Shown here in pieces: positions 7,470 to 9,667 of a DNA stretch of 9,667 nt. This DNA is from Wenzhouxiangella sp. Its GTDB lineage: Bacteria > Pseudomonadota > Gammaproteobacteria > Xanthomonadales > Wenzhouxiangellaceae. The notes beneath the pieces were generated by a model, which did not search any database, was not told the DNA's origin, and saw nothing but the letters and a program-made list of their open reading frames with translations. Position 1 is the first letter of the stretch, and every line of letters starts with the position of its first letter. Position numbers and translations under genes: made by a program. The stretch lies in the NCBI GenBank assembly GCA_007127425.1, contig SKZJ01000276.1, positions 1 through 9,667 of the forward strand, written 5' to 3'.

Positions 7470-7479
7470 GAACCCTTCA

Positions 7480-9075
7480 TCAAAGATTACTGTAGTTCGG
7501 GCCCGAGCCACCTTCCGGGGTGACCCACTCGATGACCTGGTAGGGATCGGCAATGTCGCAGGTCTTGCAGTGCACGCAGTTGGCAGCATTGATCTGGATG
7601 CGCTTGCCGTTCTCGTCCTCGACCTTCTCGTAGACATTGGCCGGGCAGAAGCGCGTGCAGGGGTTGCCGTACTCCTCCTCGCATTTCGTGAAGCATACAT
7701 CCGGCTCGACGATCTTCAGGTGCACCGGCTGGTCTTCGTCGTGCGCGGTGGCGGCGAAGTAGACCGAGGCGAGGCGATCGCGCGGCGGCAGGTCGCGCTC
7801 GACGAAGTCGTAGTTGAAGCCCTGCTCGTCGAGCTTGCGGAATTGCTCGTGGTCGGCGTGGTTCGACAGCGTGCGCGGCAGCTTGCCGGCAGTGGCAGTT
7901 TCCACCGCGGCCACGGCCATACCGCGCCACAGGCCCTTGTTGAAGCCGGGGCGGACGTTCCGGACCTTCTTGAGCTCGGCGAGGATATCGGAATCGCGCA
8001 AGCGGGCATCGAATCCCTCGCTGGATAATTTTTCGGCCAGATGCTCGGCCGCCAGCATGCCCGACTTCATTGCCTGGTGAGTGCCCTTGATCTTGGGTAC
8101 GTTGAGCAGACCGGCCGAATCACCAATCAGCATCGCGCCGGGCATTTCGACCTTGGGCAACGACTGGTAACCACCCTCGACCAGGGCACGCGCGCCGGCA
8201 GAGAGGATTTCGCCGCCGTCGAGCATCTCCTTCATCATCGGGTGGTGCTTGAACTGCTGGAAGGCCTCGAAGGGGGAGAACTTCGGGTCCTGGTAGTCCA
8301 GACCGCAGACGAAACCGACCGCGACACGATCACGATCAAGATGGTAGACGAAGCTGCCGCCGTAGATCTCGCCCGGCAACGGCCAGCCCACCGTGTGCTG
8401 AATCAGGCCCGGCTCGACCCGGCCCTCGGGCAATTGCCACAGTTCCTTCATGCCGATGCCGTAGGTCTGCGGGTCGCTATCGGCATCAAGCTGGTACTTA
8501 CTGATGGCCCGCTTGGACAAATGCCCACGGCAGCCCTCGCCCAGCACGGTCACAGCCGCGCGAATCTCGATGCCCTGGACGTAGGTGTCCTTGTAGTTGC
8601 CTTCCTTGTCGATGCCCATGTCGCCGATGAGCACGCCCTGGACCTCATCGTTGTCGTTGTACGACAGGTCGGCGGCGGCGAAACCGGGGAACAGGTCGAC
8701 ACCGAGCGCCTCGGCTTTCGGAGCCAGCCAGCCGCACATCGCGCCCAGGGAGACGATGAAATTGCCGTGATTTTTCTGCTGCGGCGGTGTGGGCAGCTTG
8801 CGCGAGCCGGTCTTCGACAACTTCAGGAACTGGTCGCGGCCGGCCGGCACGCAGATCGGCGGTGGGTCGTCGCGCCAGCCCTCGATCAACTGGTCCAGCG
8901 GTTCGGGCTCGATCACCGCGCCGGAGAGAATATGCCCGCCGATTTCGGCCGCCTTCTCGATCACGCAGACGTTGAGATCGTCCTTGAGCTGTTTGAGACG
9001 AATGGCGCAGGCCAGCCCGGCCGGGCCGGCGCCGACGATCACCACGTCGTATTCCATCATTTCGCGTTCGGACAT
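7480..9075 (-). CDS. Electron transfer flavoprotein:ubiquinone oxidoreductase (ETF-QO)
   Basis: ETF-QO takes electrons from reduced ETF, loaded by acyl-CoA and other dehydrogenases, and passes them through FAD and a [4Fe-4S] cluster to ubiquinone at the cytoplasmic membrane. The 531-residue protein has the dinucleotide-binding motif VVIVGAGPAGLACAIRL at residues 11-27 and a second FAD-contact segment PGAMLIGDSAGLLNVPKIKG at about 312-331. The C-terminal ferredoxin-like domain has RFCPANVYE at 475-483 with C477 and CVHCKTCD at 500-507 with C500, C503 and C506. These are the four expected cluster ligands. The ending VTPEGGSGPNY is typical. Length and motifs fit a complete one-piece bacterial and mitochondrial-type enzyme, not split FixC/FixX. 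M1 at 9075 lies behind a weak GAGA site. M6 and M7 are possible alternative starts, just before the FAD motif. The etfAB genes are not in the window. It has its own candidate promoter at 9105-9110. Confidence 0.97.
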   Translation of the reverse strand: MSEREMMEYDVVIVGAGPAGLACAIRLKQLKDDLNVCVIEKAAEIGGHILSGAVIEPEPLDQLIEGWRDDPPPICVPAGRDQFLKLSKTGSRKLPTPPQQKNHGNFIVSLGAMCGWLAPKAEALGVDLFPGFAAADLSYNDNDEVQGVLIGDMGIDKEGNYKDTYVQGIEIRAAVTVLGEGCRGHLSKRAISKYQLDADSDPQTYGIGMKELWQLPEGRVEPGLIQHTVGWPLPGEIYGGSFVYHLDRDRVAVGFVCGLDYQDPKFSPFEAFQQFKHHPMMKEMLDGGEILSAGARALVEGGYQSLPKVEMPGAMLIGDSAGLLNVPKIKGTHQAMKSGMLAAEHLAEKLSSEGFDARLRDSDILAELKKVRNVRPGFNKGLWRGMAVAAVETATAGKLPRTLSNHADHEQFRKLDEQGFNYDFVERDLPPRDRLASVYFAATAHDEDQPVHLKIVEPDVCFTKCEEEYGNPCTRFCPANVYEKVEDENGKRIQINAANCVHCKTCDIADPYQVIEWVTPEGGSGPNYSNL

Positions 9076-9095
9076 CGGGTTCTCGCTTGGAAAGG

Positions 9096-9133
9096 CCGGG
9101 TTGGATTATAACGAACCCGGGCTCGCCCCAAAG
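9096..9133 (-). promoter_or_regulatory. Candidate ETF-QO promoter: TATAAT inside a dyad
   Basis: The minus strand carries a perfect TATAAT at 9110-9105, placing a start of transcription near 9098 and a leader of about 23 nt before the ETF-QO ATG at 9075. The -35 region is poor (TTTGGG or TTGGGG, 9132-9126, spacing 15-16 bp), so activation by a factor is possible. The box sits in the 11-bp centre of a perfect 7-bp inverted repeat, CCGGGTT (9096-9102) and AACCCGG (9114-9120). The dyad therefore covers the probable start site and the spacer, where a repressor could bind. The promoter box is seen directly. Operator function is inference. Confidence 0.5.
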
Positions 9134-9178
9134 GATTCGCCGATCGTCATGGCCGAGCGGGCCCGTCACATGAACGAA

Positions 9179-9583
9179 TCAGAGCGACGTTTCCTCATCC
9201 AGGTCGCGATAGCGTTGCGGCGTGAACCGCGGGGTGCACAGCGCTAGGAACAACAGGGCGGACTGACCGGTGTTGCGGATGCGTTGGGGACAGCCTGGCG
9301 GAATGACAACCACATCATGGACGCCAACCGCCCAGGCGGGCTCGTCACCCAGCTCGACCTCGCCCTGTCCGGCGAGAATGACATAGCGCTCCACTATACC
9401 GTCCAATGCATGCCAGCGGGTAGGGAACCTCTGAATAACTCTGCGCGGGCGCGACGGCGCCTTTGCGGGATGACCCGGTGAGGCTTCGGCGAGCGTGGTT
9501 TGGTCATTCCAAATGAGCGAGCCGAAACGCAGCGGGTCGCCCGCAAAGGCCCGTCCCAAAGGGTTCCGCCGCAAAAGCCGCAT
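9179..9583 (-). CDS. Small cupin-domain protein with a non-native 5' end (probably truncated)
   Basis: The open frame encodes 134 residues, but only residues from about 55 onward look like a real protein. RWHALDGIVERYVILAGQGEVELG starts the first cupin motif, with H58, E65 and G72. GVHDVVVIPPGCPQRIRNTG at 87-106 is the second motif, with Q100 where many cupins have a metal-binding histidine. The ending CTPRFTPQRYRDL is a typical end for small single-domain cupins of this kind. The family normally has about 40-50 native residues before the WH. Here, residues 1-53 are encoded by the palindromic repeat sequence at 9423-9583 and are Arg/Pro-rich without family character. I infer that a repeat element has interrupted or replaced the 5' part, leaving a fragment or chimera. 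No ribosome site is evident before 9583. Function is unknown; small cupins bind or process diverse small molecules. It lies 103 bp upstream of ETF-QO on the same strand. Confidence 0.6.
   Translation of the reverse strand: MRLLRRNPLGRAFAGDPLRFGSLIWNDQTTLAEASPGHPAKAPSRPRRVIQRFPTRWHALDGIVERYVILAGQGEVELGDEPAWAVGVHDVVVIPPGCPQRIRNTGQSALLFLALCTPRFTPQRYRDLDEETSL
9453..9555. repeat. Large imperfect palindrome 1 (about 103 bp)
   Basis: GCCTTTGCGGG at 9459-9469 pairs perfectly with CCCGCAAAGGC at 9540-9550. GACGG at 9453-9457 pairs with CCGTC at 9551-9555 around one bulged base. The arms continue inward with mismatches through GACCCG and TTCGGC words down to TTTGG (9499-9503) and CCAAA (9509-9513) around a 5-nt loop. 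Either strand as RNA or single-stranded DNA could fold into a long hairpin. Such structure is typical of REP or MITE-type intergenic elements. Confidence 0.75.
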
Positions 9584-9661
9584 CTCGCGCGTTGCGCCCC
9601 TCGGCCGTAGCTACGGCTACTGTCACTCGGGTCGCACCACACGATCTGCGGCTTTTGCGGC
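9568..9661. repeat. Large imperfect palindrome 2 (about 94 bp)
   Basis: The arms GCCGCAAAAGCCGCA (9568-9582) and its exact reverse complement (9647-9661) are 15 bp long. At the centre lies a perfect 14-bp palindrome GCCGTAGCTACGGC (9604-9617). Between arm and centre the two sides are still related with mismatches (TCGCGCGTTGCG versus TCGTGTGGTGCG, as read into the centre). The right side has a few extra bases. This makes one long interrupted hairpin, separated by 12 bp from the first palindrome. Confidence 0.8.
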
Positions 9662-9667
9662 AGAAAC

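Larger units (their letters stand above)
9423..9667. repeat. Intergenic repeat or MITE-like element, right end outside the window
   Basis: From GGGAACCTCTGAATAACT at 9423 to the window edge the sequence is made almost wholly of two large imperfect palindromes and has no protein-like content. Its left boundary is placed where the cupin reading frame loses family character (about 9421-9429). The edge sequence could be the terminal repeat of a small transposable element. The matching opposite end is not visible, no transposase is present, and no target duplication can be tested. I therefore call it a repeat and not a proven mobile element. Confidence 0.5.

Noticed and set aside
8041..9111. Long plus-strand open frame opposite ETF-QO
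   Set aside because: It is antisense to a fully conserved enzyme with intact cofactor motifs. The translation has no domain character.
9568..9661. tRNA or small structured RNA gene at the right edge
   Set aside because: The structure is one long interrupted palindrome, without cloverleaf, T-loop or anticodon features. A repeat element explains it better.

Overview
The window looks like chromosomal core genome of a GC-rich gammaproteobacterium. Every convincing gene lies on the minus strand, so transcription runs from high to low coordinates. In transcription order they are a small cupin protein with an abnormal 5' end, electron-transfer-flavoprotein:ubiquinone oxidoreductase (ETF-QO), aroC, asd, fimV, truA, trpF and the first two thirds of trpB, which runs off the left edge. 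The order asd-fimV-truA-trpF is familiar from Pseudomonas and relatives. Having aroC before asd and trpB directly after trpF fits, from memory, a Xanthomonadales or Wenzhouxiangella-like lineage best. No genus can be fixed from the sequence alone.

Layout. Positions 1-2033 form a tight block. trpB overlaps trpF by 8 bp and trpF overlaps truA by 4 bp, which points to coupled translation of one mRNA. fimV (2064-4928) sits 30 bp upstream of truA and has its own candidate extended -10 promoter in the 103-bp gap after asd. asd (5032-6057) and aroC (6304-7398) are separated by a 246-bp AT-richer gap. That gap holds an inverted pair of 10-bp-periodic repeats. aroC and ETF-QO (7480-9075) are separated by 81 bp holding a UUCG hairpin and a 14-bp tandem repeat that ends next to the aroC start codon. 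ETF-QO has a perfect TATAAT box set inside a dyad. At the right edge, 9423-9667 is a repeat-type sequence made of two large imperfect palindromes. It runs into the cupin gene and appears to have replaced that gene's 5' part.

Function. AroC makes chorismate, the branch-point precursor of tryptophan. TrpF and TrpB act later in the tryptophan branch. Asd feeds lysine, diaminopimelate, threonine and methionine synthesis. TruA modifies tRNA anticodon arms. FimV organises the cell pole and type IV pili, so the strain probably has or had twitching motility. ETF-QO passes electrons from fatty-acid and amino-acid oxidation to the quinone pool. The neighbourhood is a conserved set of housekeeping genes rather than a single pathway.

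I did not find a defence island, biosynthetic cluster or other undescribed system. The unusual material is in the intergenic repeats and the altered cupin gene.
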